A DNA stretch of 64,000 nucleotides from Peromyscus leucopus (GCF_004664715.2 NC_051072.1:42205642-42269641), one strand, 5' to 3'; counted from the first letter of the stretch, positions 40,791-52,850 are shown. Notes: a model not told the origin generated them from the sequence alone. Program-made: numbers and translations.

Positions 40791-43470
40791 TAAGGAAAAT
40801 GATAATCATGTTTCAAAGTCTGTTTTAGGAAAAGCATTACCACAATTTCCAATAGTTCCCCATAAATGCTCATGAGTGGGTACCAGGACTCTATTCAAAG
40901 GATGGAACTGTGATGACAAAAGATAACTTCAGGAATACAAGGATAGCTTCTTACTAGAGAAACATACTTACAGTTTATCAGAAAATCACAGTAGTGTAGC
41001 CCAAAAGATGATACACACACATACTTATATATTCAAATGCGTGTGCTTATTTATTTAAATCATTTCAGATAAAAGGAAATTTTAGGATTATGTAAGTTCA
41101 TAAAAAAGACCCTCCCCCCCAAATAGAAGAATATACATTTTATCCTTATTGGATAAGGTTTTATAATAGTAAGAAGAAATGTAAATAAATAGGGGAAAAG
41201 CATGTTTTGTCGTAAAATGATGTAACTGCTTTCTTGGAAAATTCAGGAGCGGCACAGTGTTCAGTTACATTAATACATAAAATATCAACAGCTTTTCTGT
41301 GTAGAAGTAAACACTAGTTAGAAGGCAGTGGCGACTCATTTATCCTCATCAATAGTTTAAGAGGTAAACAGAATCTGGTCTGTAAGTCTACCGGAAAATG
41401 CATAACTGTCACAGAAATATTAACTGTGGTTATCACTGAGCTGTTGGATACCATTTCTAAGAAAAATTTGCTTCTTTTGCCTTTTAAAATCTTTATGTTA
41501 TAGTATTTCTTAATTCTTTTTAAAAGGCACTATGATTAAATTTCTTTGTGCCTTCAGGCTCATTGTTTTTAAATATAAATCAACTTTATCCACCAAATAG
41601 TCTTTGTGTTATTAGTCTCATCTGAAAAATGCAAAGGAAGAGGAAAAATGAAGTAGTCAGAAAATTAAATCTCTAAGAGTTTTTCCTGGTCTGTTTGTCT
41701 GTCTGTTTGTCTTTTCCTTAAAATAAACTTTCCATATAACCCCTACAATAGGTAAAAATATAATTATAACTGGATTGACAAATACCCTAAGAATATCACC
41801 TTTAAATTGATTACTGTAGCATTCAGTTACAATTCAATCTGTACTGGTGAGGAATATCAAAATTTGCATGACAGTTTGCCTAATGTATGTCAATTCATTC
41901 TTAAGCACTTTAGGAAGTATCCATTGGAGAGAAGCATGGTTGCTAGCTCAGGATGAGACTCAGAATTCGTTGGATGTGTTTCATACATTGAACACACTGG
42001 AAATGTGTTGTTCACTTATTGAAGTATGCAGCTAGTTTTATGAGCAGTTTCTAGAGAAGAAATCTTTTGACTATTCGAACACCCACATTAAAACAAAATG
42101 TTCTAAATTCAGTTTAGCTATTTTTTTTTTTAATAGACAAAATCAAGTTCACAAGTCTTGATGCCACACTTGCTGAAGAAAGTGCAGCATTCCAAAGCAG
42201 AGGTGAATTCTGGTTTGCTGTCCGCAGCCATGCTACTGCCCTTTCATGAGTTTTTGAGGCAGATGGAGGATTTGCCAGACAGTGTCAATGCTGTTTGGGA
42301 AATCTAATTATACAGATTCCGAATTGTCAGCAGTGAGACTAGGACTACTCATTGGTGTTTTCACTTCCTGCCTAAGCCAGCAAGAAAGGAGAGGTTCTGG
42401 AAGGCCGTTGTGTGGTGGTGATATAAACAGCATTCTGCTTTCTGGCAGCCCTTCCCTGTCTCTGATTCATTAGGTCTGCAGGTGGGGGGGGGGATATGGG
42501 GACACACATTTTAAATGTGGCTTTGCTGTATCCCAGTTAAATGATCTAGGTGTCCATGAACAGAGAAAGAGAAGGCCAAGTGAGGGGAAGTGATGAAATA
42601 GGAAAGGAAATGGTGGGCAGCGTGCAGCTTTCCTGTTCTCAGCTGCACGGTACACGGTACACTATATTATTACCAGGTCCCAGTGTGATTGTAGGCTGAG
42701 TCAAAAAGTCATTTCCCAGAACAAATGAGCTTCAGCAGAGGTAATTCTGGCTTGGTTGAGAATTCCTAAATGAACTGTAAAATTATAACTATGAGAGGGA
42801 CTCCACAAAGGCTGTGCTTGTGTATGTGTGTATTTGGCAAAGGCTGAAAAGCCCAGAAAGTCTTTAGTGCTAATCATCCCATTTACAAATTGTGCCGACT
42901 AAAGCTCTAGTATAATAGACCATTTGATCATTATTTTACGAGAAACGAAAGACTTAGCAAATTCGACAGAGGACTTTGTGAATAGGCCCTTAGAGTGCAA
43001 TTAGTCACTTTTTAAGCTACTACTTTTAAACCACTTTTTTTTTTTTTCAAAATTATTTGTTCCCAAAATTTCCTGCCAAGATTATGTGCTAAGGTGCCTG
43101 CCGTATCATTTAATCTAATGCCTGGGACTGATAGACTGATCTGAACAAATGGTTATCAAATGGTTATGTTTTCAGGTTGTGGGATCCCCACTGAGGCATT
43201 GGTTCACAGATTTTTTTTTAACCACTGTACCTATAAGCAAGACTCTTAAAATTCTGAACGTGTGGTGTGAGAACTATTGTGAAAAAGGATTCTAGAAGTG
43301 TTTCCTTAACAGAGAAAACTGAGGGAGACTGTGAGAGGAAGCAGCTGCCTCTCAGGTTGGCCTGAGAGCTCTGTGTTGGCCCCAGAAGGCCTCGTGCTCA
43401 TGCTCTGTGGGGTCAGCATATAGACAAGGTGTTGGAATAACATCAAGGAAGGAGAATAATAGATGGTACA
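40791..43470. other. Long repeat-poor unique sequence
   Basis: 2.7 kb with no confident repeat except short homopolymers (C-run 41115-41123, T-run 42121-42131, G-run 42483-42492). The part at 42660-43020 has balanced composition and TAAT/ATTA-type motifs. Short frames show no domains. It is a candidate for conserved noncoding DNA by exclusion only. Confidence 0.35.
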
Positions 43471-43905
43471 TTATAGCGTGGGGCTCATTGATTTTATGTC
43501 CGGGATGGGAGAAGATTTGGTACTGGATTCTGAAGCCGATAGATTAGGGCCAGATGACAGTCGGGGGGCAGTGAGAGTGTAATTGAAGGTGTAAGGTTTA
43601 ACTGTGTTAAACTCTATTTCATCCTGGTCCAAAATGTCAGAGTTCATGTGAGAACCACCCCTGGTTCTTTCTTGAGCCAGCACATCTGGAAGAAAGTAGA
43701 TGGAAGAGCAATGCTGTCCTGGCTTTGGAAGCTCGGCAAGTTGTCTGTCTGGAGAACTAAGTCCTGGACTATCAAAATGCATTTTGTAATATGGAAGTAG
43801 GGAATAATTACCATAATTGTAACACATATCATTGAAAAGGCCAACTTTTGAATAATGCAGATGTTCTGTAAGCTCTAGCCACTTTGTGAGATTTTTTTTT
43901 TGCAT
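43471..43905 (-). other. Unassigned 144-codon open frame
   Basis: An antisense open frame of 144 codons from ATG (43905) to a stop at 43471. It is not in a recognised repeat and not low-complexity, apart from an A-run right after the start. The peptide has no signal peptide, membrane segment or family motif I recognise; it is rich in Ser/Pro/Leu and ends PIPDIKSMSPTL. No neighbouring exon, promoter or poly-A signal supports expression. Chance or a decayed exon/retrocopy are equally possible. Confidence 0.12.
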
Positions 43906-44385
43906 TGAACAAGATTCATATGTTTATCAGATCTATAAACAACACCAGATTTTCCTTGGCCATAATGTCGTCACTAACTGGGACCTTTGGAGTGAGATAA
44001 AATTAATCAGTGCCTAGCACTTTGTATATAAATTTGATAGCACAGCATCTGGTTTTGATGACTTGTTAGGTAATTATTTGAGTTATGGGATCATAGACTT
44101 TACGGAGCAGTACAGATTTGTTTTCTATGAAGACAGTCTAATGATTGAATGAGAGGCGAACTTGCTTCTGTAAAATGCAGTTAAGGGAAAAATAGACACC
44201 TCTGCCATCTTCCTTGGAAGCAAGCCCTGTTTCTCCACTCTCATCCCTTCTGAGTGCTTCACATGTTCCTCTCCCAGTGCTAATGTGCAAGAAATTCAAG
44301 TGTGTTGAAAATTCATTTAATAATTAATTAGAGTTGGTGCTCACTTTATTAGAGTAGACATTTCAATGTCCCAGCTGTTTCAGGA
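43906..44385. other. Unassigned sequence left of the L1 insertion
   Basis: No feature was recognised. TAATTAATTAG-type AT motifs occur at 44315-44335. Confidence 0.45.
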
Positions 44386-44400
44386 AATCATTATTATTTT

Positions 44401-47400
44401 TTTTAATTAAGGAATTTTTTATTCATTTTACATATCAATCACATCCCTCCTTCCCTCCTCCCACCCCTCTAGCCTTTCCCCCCAACCCCCCCCTCCATTC
44501 CCTATTCCAGCAAGGTAAGGCCTCCCATGGGGAGTCAGCAGAACCTGGTACATTCAGTAGAGGCAGGTCCAAGCCTCTCCCCTTGCATCAAGGCTGTGCA
44601 AGGTGTTCCACCATAGGCAGTGGGATCCAAAAAGGCAGCTCATGCACCAGGGATGGATTCTGATTCTACTGCCAGGGGACCCCTTAAGCAGATCAAGCTA
44701 TACAACTGTCTCACTTATGCAGAAGGCTTAGTCCAGTCCCGTGGAGGCTCCACAGCTGTTGGTCTAAAGTTCATGAGTTCCCACTAGTTTGGCTTGATTG
44801 TCCCTGTAGGTTTCCCCATCATGATCTTGATGCCCTTGCTCATAGAATCCCTCCTCCCTCTCTTTGACTGGACTCCTGGAGCTTGTCCTGGTGCTTGGCT
44901 GTGGATCTCTACATCTACTTCCATCAGTTACTGGATGAAGGCTCTATGATGACAGTTACGATATTCACCAATCTGATTATGAGGGTAAGCCAGTTCAGGT
45001 ACCCTCACCACTATTGCTAGTTGTCTAAGCCGGGGCCATCCTTGTGGATCCCTGGGAACTTTCTTGGCACCTGGTTTCTCCCTATCCCTGTGATGTCTCC
45101 CTCGATCATGGTATCTCTTTCATTGCTCTCCCATTCTGACCCTGTTCCAGCTCGACCATCCTGTTCCCTCATGTTCTCATCCCCCATCCCCTACTCTCCA
45201 TTGCTCCACATCATCCCCAGTTTACTCATGAAGATCTCATCTATTTCCCCTCCCAGGGCAATCCATGCGTCCCTCTTAGGTTCCTCCTTGTTAGCTAGCT
45301 TCACTGGAGCTGTAGGTTGTAGTCTGGTTATCCTTTGCTTTACATCTAGTATCCACTTATGAATGAGTACATACCATGTTTGTCCTTCTGAGTCTGGGTT
45401 ACCTCACTTAGGATGATATTTTCTAGTTCCATCCATTTGCCTGCAAATTTCATGATGTCATTGTTTTTTACTGCTGAGTAGTACTCCATTGTGTATATGT
45501 GCCACATTTTCTTTATCCATTCTTCAGTTGAGTGGCATCTAGGTTGTTTCCAGGTTCTGGCTATTTTGAATAATGCTGCTGTGAACATAGTTGAGCATGT
45601 GTCCTTGTGGTATGATTGAACATTCTTTGGTTATATGCCCAAGAGTGGTATGGCTGGGTCTTGAGGAAAATTGATTCCTAATTTTCTGCGAAACTACCAT
45701 ACTGATTTCCAAAGGGGCTGTACAAATTTGCACTCCCATCAACACTGGAGAAGTTCCTTGCTCCACATTGTCTCCAACAAAAGCTGTTACCAGTGTTTTT
45801 GATCTTAGCCATTTTGACTGGTGTAAGATGGTATCTGAGTCATTTTGATTTGCATTTTCTTAATGACTAAGGATGTCAAGCAATTCCTTAAATCTTTTTC
45901 AGCCATTTGAGATTCTTCTGTTGAAAATTCTCTGTTTAGCTCTGTAGCTCATTTTTTAATTGGATTATTCGGTATTTTGATGTCTAGTTTCTTGAGTTCT
46001 TTATATATTTTGGAGATTAGCCCTCTGTCGATGTGGGGTTGGTGAAGATCTTTTCCCATTCTGTAGGCTGTCATTTTGTCTTACTGACCCTGTCCTTTGC
46101 CTTACAGAAGCTTCTCAGTTTCAGGAGATCCCATTTATTAATTGTTACTCTCAGTGTCTGTGCTACTGATGTTATATTTAGGAAGTGATCTCCTATGACA
46201 ATGCATTCAAGACTACTTTCCACTTTCTCTTCTGTCAGGTTCAGTGTAACTGGATTTATGTTGAGGTCTTTGATTCACTTGAATTTGAATTTTGTGCATG
46301 GCGATAGATATGGATCTATTTGCAATCATCTACATATTGGCATCCAATTATATCAACACCATTTGTTGAAGATGCTTTCTTTTTTCCATTGTGTAGTTTT
46401 GGCTTCTTTGTCAAAAATCAGGTGTTCATAGGTGTGTGGATTAATGTTAGGGTCTTCAATTCGATTTTATTGGTCCATATGTCTGTTTTTATACTAGTAC
46501 CAAGCTGTTTTTATTACTATAGCTCTATAGTAGAGCTTGAGGTCAGGGATGGTAATGCCTCCAGAGGTTGCTTTATTGTACAAGATTGTTTTAGCTATCC
46601 TGTTTTTTTTTTTTTTTCCATATGAAGTTGAGTAGTATTCTTTCTAGGTCTGTGTTGGGATTTTGATGGGGGTTGCATTAAATCTGTAGATTGCTTTTGG
46701 TAAGATTGCCATTTTTACTGTGTTAATCCTTCCTATCCATGAGCATGGGAGATCTATTTTCTGATATCTTCTTCAATTTCTTTCTTCAGAGACTTAAAGT
46801 TCTTGTCATACAGGTCTTTCACTTGCTTAGAGTTACCCCCGAGGTATTTTATTTTATTTGTGGCTATTGTAAAGGGTGATGTTTCTCTGATTTCTTTCTC
46901 AGCCCATTTATCATTTATATATAGGAGGGCTAGATTTTTTTGAGTTAATCTTGTATCCTGCCACATTACTGAAGGAGTTTATTAGCTGTAGGAGTTCCCT
47001 GGTAGAATTTTTGGGGTCACATTTATACTATAATATCATCTGCAAATAGTGAAAGTTTGACTTCTTCCTTTTTAATTTGTATCCCCTTGATCTCCTCTTG
47101 TCTTATTGCTCTAGCTAGGACTTCCAGTACTATATTGAATAGATATGGGGAGAGTTGACAGCCTTGCCTTGTTCCTGATTTTACTGGAATCCCTTTGAGT
47201 TTCTCTCCATTTAATTTGATGTTGGCTGTCAGCTTGCTGTAAATTGCCTTTATTATGTTTAGGTATGTTCCCTGTATTCCTGATCTCTCCAAGACCTTTA
47301 TCATGAAGGGGTGTTGGATTTTGTCAAAGGCCTTTTCAGCATCTAATGAGATGATCGTGTGGTTTTTTTTTTCTTGCAGTTTGTTTATATGGTGTATTAC

Positions 47401-47413
47401 ATTGACAGATGGC
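44401..47413 (-). mobile_element. 5'-truncated L1, antisense (3.0 kb)
   Basis: 3' UTR (44401-45345) with a T-rich tail on the left, then ORF2 back to the reverse transcriptase region, where the copy is truncated (47413). A loose target duplication is visible: AATCATTATTATTTT (44386-44400) versus AATCACTATTTTTAT (47414-47428). It is less diverged than the other antisense L1 copies, with long frames preserved in pieces. A T-run at 46604-46618 replaces part of ORF2. Confidence 0.9.
45346..47413 (-). pseudogene. L1 ORF2 (reverse transcriptase to C-terminus), broken
   Basis: ORF2p is the L1 endonuclease/reverse transcriptase that copies L1 RNA at the target site. Here only the part from within the reverse transcriptase domain to the C-terminus remains. 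The most upstream piece (47023-47415) keeps [28 protein letters not shown] and the catalytic [10 protein letters not shown] middle piece (46754-46966) has the [14 protein letters not shown] region, and the last piece (45346-45588) ends GMYSFISGY with the [12 protein letters not shown] stretch. Several frameshifts and stops separate the pieces, and the endonuclease and ORF1 are missing, so it cannot act. Confidence 0.92.
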
Positions 47414-47429
47414 AATCACTATTTTTATT

Positions 47430-48085
47430 GCATCTCTGTTTCTGTGTTTCACTCCTCACCCCCACCCCCAATCTCCTGTTAAAGGACCAAACCTAAGGGC
47501 CTAGAGTTATTCATGTCACTCAAGGAAAACTGACATGATATGAAAGTGCTTTCTTCAGAATGTTTACTAGCAGAGTCATTTCCCCCATGAAACATTCATA
47601 GTTTTCCATCTTCTTGTTGCAGTTGGGGTGTGCATGCATGCACATGTGTGTGCACTACTGTATAATTTTTGAATTATATCTTTACTGGTGAACACAACTT
47701 GGCTGGTGTTTAGGTGAGCCCCCTCACCCTGGCCCAGTGGTGGAGATGTCTTGACTTCCTAATTCTCTTGCAAAGCATTTAGGAATCCTTATGTGACTTG
47801 GGACCCAAGTTTAGGGAATTCCTCAGGACAGTCATTTGAAAACAAAAAAATGAAAGCTTCTGCATATTCCCTGACCTTCTTCCCCATTCCAAGGCCCCTA
47901 CCCAACCCCCACATGGAGTAGTTCACTTTCCTTTGCTCTGTTGGTAGCTTTACTAGGAGTGAAAAAATTGTCTTGCTTTTATCTAATAACAACAACAAAA
48001 AAGAAATGACAAGTTAACTGGAAATATAGAACTGAGTCCTGCTTCAGGGTTAGAAAATCACACATCATTTGACTGTCAAATGCCA
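47430..48085. other. Unassigned sequence
   Basis: It contains a C-rich stretch at 47454-47470 and GCATGCATGCAC near 47630-47642. No gene or repeat was named. Confidence 0.45.
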
Positions 48086-48093
48086 CACTAGAG

Positions 48094-48316
48094 CAGTGGT
48101 TCTCAACCTCCATAATACTGCAACCCTTTAATACAGTTCCTCAGATTGTGCCAACCTATCCATAAAATTATTTTTGTTGTTACTTCATGACTGTAATTTT
48201 GATACTGCTATGAATTATAATGTAAATATCTGATATTTCTACTGGTCTTAGGCAACCCCTGTGAATGGGTTGTTCAGTTCACAAAGGGATTGTGACCCAC
48301 AGGTTGAGAACCACTG
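48094..48316. mobile_element. URR1-like hAT DNA transposon with terminal repeats and 8-bp duplication
   Basis: The left end CAGTGGTTCTCAACCT (48094-48109) and right end AGGTTGAGAACCACTG (48301-48316) are perfect 16-bp inverted repeats. The body ('aaccctttaatacagttcct', 'gcaacccctgtgaatgggtt') matches the non-autonomous rodent hAT-Charlie element URR1. The 8-bp flanks CACTAGAG / CACTAGGT agree at 6 of 8 positions, as expected for an aged hAT target duplication. Confidence 0.9.
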
Positions 48317-48540
48317 CACTAGGTCATCTTATGTGCTTTTTTTTCCAAATATAACTTTCTTTTTTTTTTTTTCCTTTTCCAATACACTCACTCTGTGGAT
48401 GGGTAGATTCTGGCCAGAGAGTCATGAGAAGTGGTGTGCATATTTCTGATCTGGAACATTTATTCATGTGTGTGGGGCCATTTAGTCAAGGCTCAGAACT
48501 TCCCTGCTTCTTTGTGGCTCAATATAATGTGTGACTGAAA

Positions 48541-49770
48541 AAAGTGTATTTTTTAAATTCAATTTAATTTTTTGATACATGTTACATTTGATACATGAAT
48601 GTTGTGCTCACATCACTTCTATCATCCCCCTCCCCTCAGACTCCTTCTCAAGCTCATGACCTCTTCTTTAATTATTGTTACATATGTATGCATATGTGTA
48701 TATGAATATGGCCTGTTGAGTCCATTTGGTGCTGCTCATATGTGAGTCTGTTCAAGGATGACCTCTTGGGATGACACAATCTATGAGGGTCCTTGTCCCT
48801 TGTGGAGGTGGATGCTCCCTCTTCCAGTAGCCGTTAATTACCGATAGCTCTTCATCTAGGGGCGGGACCTTGTAAGACTTCCTCTGTCCACGCTGGCTTG
48901 TCAACTGGTGTTGTCATTGTGCAGGTCTCGTTTGGGTGAATATATTATTGTGATTTCATGAGTGCATCTTCTCTCTCATATATTGATAACACTATTCTGG
49001 CAGCAGGCATTCTGGTCCTTGGACTCTCAATCTTTCTTCTCTCTCTTCTGTGATGTTTTCGGAGCCCTGGGTACAGGGGCCATGTTGTGGATCTATCGTT
49101 TGGGACTGAGCACCCACAGTTCACTGTTCTTTTTATTTCAAACAGGTGTGGATTTCTGTAATAGTCTCTGTATGCTAAGAAGAAGCTTCTTTGATGATCA
49201 GTGAGATCTGTACTGATCTGTGGGTATATATATTTAGAATGCACTTAGAAATCATATTGGTTTAGAAAAATGGCAGTTTCTTCTCTAGGATCAATGACAT
49301 CAGCAACCATGGACAGTTGCTTAGGTTAACCATGTCAGGCATGAATTCCCTCCTATTCTTCTACTGAGTGGTCCTCAACTATAATTGGCTAGCCATTGGT
49401 TGTCCCCAAGGTGAAAGTGCTTCTCTGTCTTGGTAGCTTGTATAGAACCTTTGGATATGATGGGAGCTATTCCTCAGGGAGGAGGCTTCCAGGCCAGTTC
49501 TAGCTTGATCCTTCTAAGTCCTGTGTCCTAAGTATATGGTGTCTTCAGAAGTAGGTTCTTCTCAGTTCTGGGAGGCAACCAAGGAAAATGGAAATAACCT
49601 GAACTGTTTTGAAGGTCTTTTAGACTCTCCTGACCAACACACTCAAGGGGAGGTTTCTCATGTCTAGCACTGGGGTTTTTGTGAGACAGCCTATGGCTCT
49701 TGGGGGGAACATCATCCCAAGTGGAATAACTTTATTCAATGTGTGTATATATTTATGTGTAAAAATATAT
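48541..49770 (-). mobile_element. L1 3' UTR (Lx-like), antisense, most complete copy
   Basis: It has a T-rich end at 48545-48575, then 'tctatcatccccctcccctc', 'catgacctcttctttaatta', 'aatatggcctgttgagtcca', 'gcgggaccttgtaagacttc', 'gaagaagcttctttgatgat', 'tcagggaggaggcttccagg' and 'tctcatgtctagcactgggg'. It is collinear with the copies at 18991 and 35339. The 99-codon antisense frame at 48945-49244 is inside the UTR and not a gene. Confidence 0.78.
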
Positions 49771-49869
49771 TTCTAGGCCTGGTGGACTCTGGAAGACAAG
49801 CACAGCTCCTCCCCATGTCTCTAGACTTGGGTGTTTGTAGGAATAGAGTCTATGTTTTCTGAAAATATT

Positions 49870-50006
49870 TTTAAAATCTGGATTTACATTTTACTTTTTT
49901 TGAAATTATAATTGTATAAATTCCCTCTCCCCTTACTTCTCTCCAATACCCCTATGTACCCTAATGCTCTTTCAAGTTTATAGCCTCTTTTTATTTATTG
50001 TTATTT

Positions 50007-50010
<4 letters not shown>
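49870..50010 (-). mobile_element. L1 3' terminal fragment, antisense
   Basis: 'attccctctccccttacttc', 'tctccaatacccctatgtac' and 'gtttatagcctctttttatt' equal the first 130 bp of an antisense L1 3' UTR (compare 35400-35500 and 48600-48690). It then passes into a CA tract. Confidence 0.68.
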
Positions 50011-50058
<48 letters not shown>

Positions 50059-50130
50059 CACACATGCACACACACATGCACACACACATGCACGCACACA
50101 TGCACGCATGCACGCATATATACACACACA
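50011..50130 (+). repeat. Compound (CA)n/(CATGCA)n/(CGCA)n repeat
   Basis: A pure CA tract to about 50051, then CACATGCA and CACGCATG variants. It probably grew from the L1 3' UTR 'attgttatatatacaca' position. Confidence 0.95.
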
Positions 50131-50471
50131 TGTAGTGGGTAGCTGTTCCAGCTTTGACCTTGAAACACTGCCCCTAGAGTGACAACAGGTAACTATTACA
50201 CCTGCCTATGACCTGCCCCTGGGGCTGACTTGCCTCTGGGGTGTGGCTGAGAGGGAGCCCCTTAAGACTTGAGGGGCATATGTGTTTGGCCCTTCTGGAT
50301 ACCTCATGGTCCTGGAAGCTGGTTGGGACACCAAGCCAGATCTGTTGGATGGTACCTCATCTCTCCCAGATCCTGTAATAAACCCCTATTGGCTGTTAGT
50401 TATCCCAGAAATAAGCCTCTCTTGATTACCAGATAAATTATGTGGAGTTGCCTCGTTAATATAGTAATACA
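50131..50471 (+). mobile_element. Short ERV-type solo LTR
   Basis: It runs from TGTAGTGGGTAGCTGTTCC to ...GTAATACA (341 bp), with TGTA/TACA ends and AATAAA at 50377-50382 followed by 'cccctattggctg'. A target duplication cannot be seen because the left flank is a CA tract. I do not know the family name. There is no internal region and no coding sequence. Confidence 0.6.
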
Positions 50472-51094
50472 TACGTACACATCTATAGCTTTTCAGATTG
50501 ATTTTATTTTATTCTCTTCTCTCCTTCTGTATGCATTTCCCTTCTAGTATCTAACCCTTTCATTTTCTAATTCCCAACTTATACTCTGCTATTCCCCTCT
50601 CTTCTGCCCTTCCCCCCACCACAGTTAGTTTTACTTTGCTGGTTTTTGCAGTTACTCCTAAAATCTTGATACTTTAATTAATAAGAATGGTAGAGAAAAT
50701 TGGTAGACACAGTTAAAGACTTAGAGATACATCATGGTAAAAAAGAAAACAGGTTGGTTATAGAGTTAGACTCCATCACTCCATTAACAACCCAAAGTCA
50801 AGGCAGATAACTCAGCTCAGCTTCCTCAGGCACAGAAGACATACCTATGTCTTCTCTGCTGAGATCTTTAAAGTTAAACAATCAGTGAAGTGCCTGACAC
50901 AAGAGCAATAGTAATCATCACTTAGTACTTAAAACATTCCTAGACATTCATCTATAAACCAAGCATGTTATGGACTCAGCTCTCTCTATACTTTCCCCTT
51001 ATTGTGATTATATTTATGAATGAAGACTTTGTAGTATAGTTGGAGTTAGATGAGCTAATGAGAATGGGGCACCCATGAAGGCATTAGTGGATTA
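50472..51094. other. Unassigned sequence
   Basis: Pyrimidine-rich at 50505-50640. Nothing named. Confidence 0.45.
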
Positions 51095-51157
51095 AGGAGG
51101 AGGAGGAGGAGGAGGAAGAGGAGGAGGAGGAGGAGGAGGAGGAGGAGGAGGAGAAGG
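51095..51157 (+). repeat. (GGA)n microsatellite
   Basis: A pure purine tract of about 20 GGA units with one AGA interruption near 51116-51119 and an end in GGAGAAGG. Confidence 0.96.
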
Positions 51158-51369
51158 CGGCTGAGAAAGACAGATCACTCCCTCTACTGGATAAGGACAC
51201 AGACAGAAGGTGGTCTTTCACAGGGTAGGAAAATCATCTCATAAGAGAGCCATTCTTGCTGGAACCTCGTTCTTGGCCTTGTAGCTTCTTGTTGTTTAAA
51301 CAAAATTCCTGTTGTTCAAGACACTAGTCTATGGCATTTCTTTATGGCAGCTTAAGAAGACTAATAAAT

Positions 51370-51520
51370 GTATCGATTCATTTAACTGTCACAAGAACCC
51401 TCTGAAATAATTTCTGCTATATTCTTTCTACAAAAACCTGAAGTCTGGAGAGGGTATATGTTGCACAGGTGAGACAGAGATTCCAGTGTGGACCTATGCT
51501 CACAATCACTGTGTAGTAGG
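51370..51520 (-). repeat. MIR SINE, antisense
   Basis: 'ttcatttaactgtcacaaga' with 'accctctgaaataattt' and 'tacaaaaacctgaagtctgg' with 'agagggtatatgttgcacag' match the antisense MIR ('tttaatcctcacaacaaccc ... gaaactgaggcNcagagagg'). Confidence 0.6.
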
Positions 51521-52655
51521 AGAGAAACACACACCAGAATTTGAGTGTTGAGTGCAGATGAACTTACTCTCTGGGAGGAGCAGGGAGTTGCTCTCATGGT
51601 TCACACTGATGCCTCTTGGGAGCACAAATGTCAATTCACCCAACTTTCTCACTTGCAAGACAACAAAGACTGTGTTGTTTGTGTGACCAAGGAACAGGCC
51701 TCTATCTGGAGGTGTAGGGTAGGATGACAGGTATTAAAAACACTCTCTTTGGCTCCTTGGACTTGAGTTCTTGGTACCCCAGTGTGGGTATCTGCAAAGC
51801 ACCTATTGGTAGTGGTGCATATGATCTTGTAACAGCTCGCAGTGACAAATATTCCTGTAGTCACAAGGTGCTGAGCTTATTTAATAATGATTCAGCCATG
51901 CGTGCATTTGCTCTCTAAATGCAAAGTTGGTCTTTGTGCAGACATGATGCTAATGCCATTTTCTTTCCCTGCAGTCAGCTGTAGCATACAGAGAACTCAG
52001 ATACCCAGGTGGGTTTGTGAGGACTTAAGGACAGCATTTCAGTAGGAGATTATATTAATCACCAAGCTGGGACTATATGTAGGTAAGTATGCAATATCTT
52101 TAATACACACTAAATTAAATGTAAACATGTCTTATGTTGTCATTATTTTGAAGAGCTTTATCTATCAAAGAATTATCCCCAACCCATAAATTAGGCTATG
52201 CCTCACTTACAAGTGTTTGTTTTTTTGAGTCTAATCCTTAGAAATCAGCCATGAGGTTCCCAAATATTTCAATCTTGTTAATGATGCTTTTTTTTTAAAA
52301 TTCAAATCCCATTTCTCAGCATCACTTTGAAATAGTCAAGAAGTCCTGTCATTTTTCAATTATTCTTTGTGTGTTAAAAGGATTTTGAAGTTATCTATTA
52401 ATGAGCCCTTTCCCTCTCTCATTCCTTGTCACAGAAACTTTCCATAGAGATCCAACATGACCTTGGACTCAGGCGGGGTGGGTGGCCTGGGTAGGTCTGA
52501 GATAATGTCAGAAACTGCACTAATGGATGTTTTGGCCAAGAGCATACTATCTGCATTTTAGTTCTCTTCATATAGTCATTTCCAGTTTGACTTTAGAATA
52601 AATAGGAAAAAAGTAGGTAGGAATGCTCCCTTCTACTCAGCATATTGATAGATAA
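51521..52655. other. Unassigned sequence
   Basis: Short frames at 51545-51918 on both strands have no recognised domain. No repeat was named. Confidence 0.42.
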
Positions 52656-52850
52656 ACCACAACTGAAGTACACTTCACATACTATATCATTAAATCCTTA
52701 CAATTATCTCATTAATAAGTGTTATGATTAATCATAATTTAAAAGTGAGCAAATAGAGGGCTGCATACTTAAGAAAGAGGTAAGGCTGAGTAGCTCATTA
52801 GTGGATGGTGAGGATTTGAACCTGCTGTTAGTCCCAAGCAGTACTCAATC
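52656..52850 (-). repeat. MIR SINE, antisense
   Basis: 'acttcacatactatatcatt', 'aaatccttacaattatctca', 'gagcaaatagagggctgcat' and 'ggtgaggatttgaacctgct' reproduce the antisense MIR over about 190 bp. Confidence 0.7.

Noticed and set aside
45021..45362. 113-codon sense frame rich in Ser/Pro/Leu
   Set aside because: It is the complement of an L1 3' UTR.
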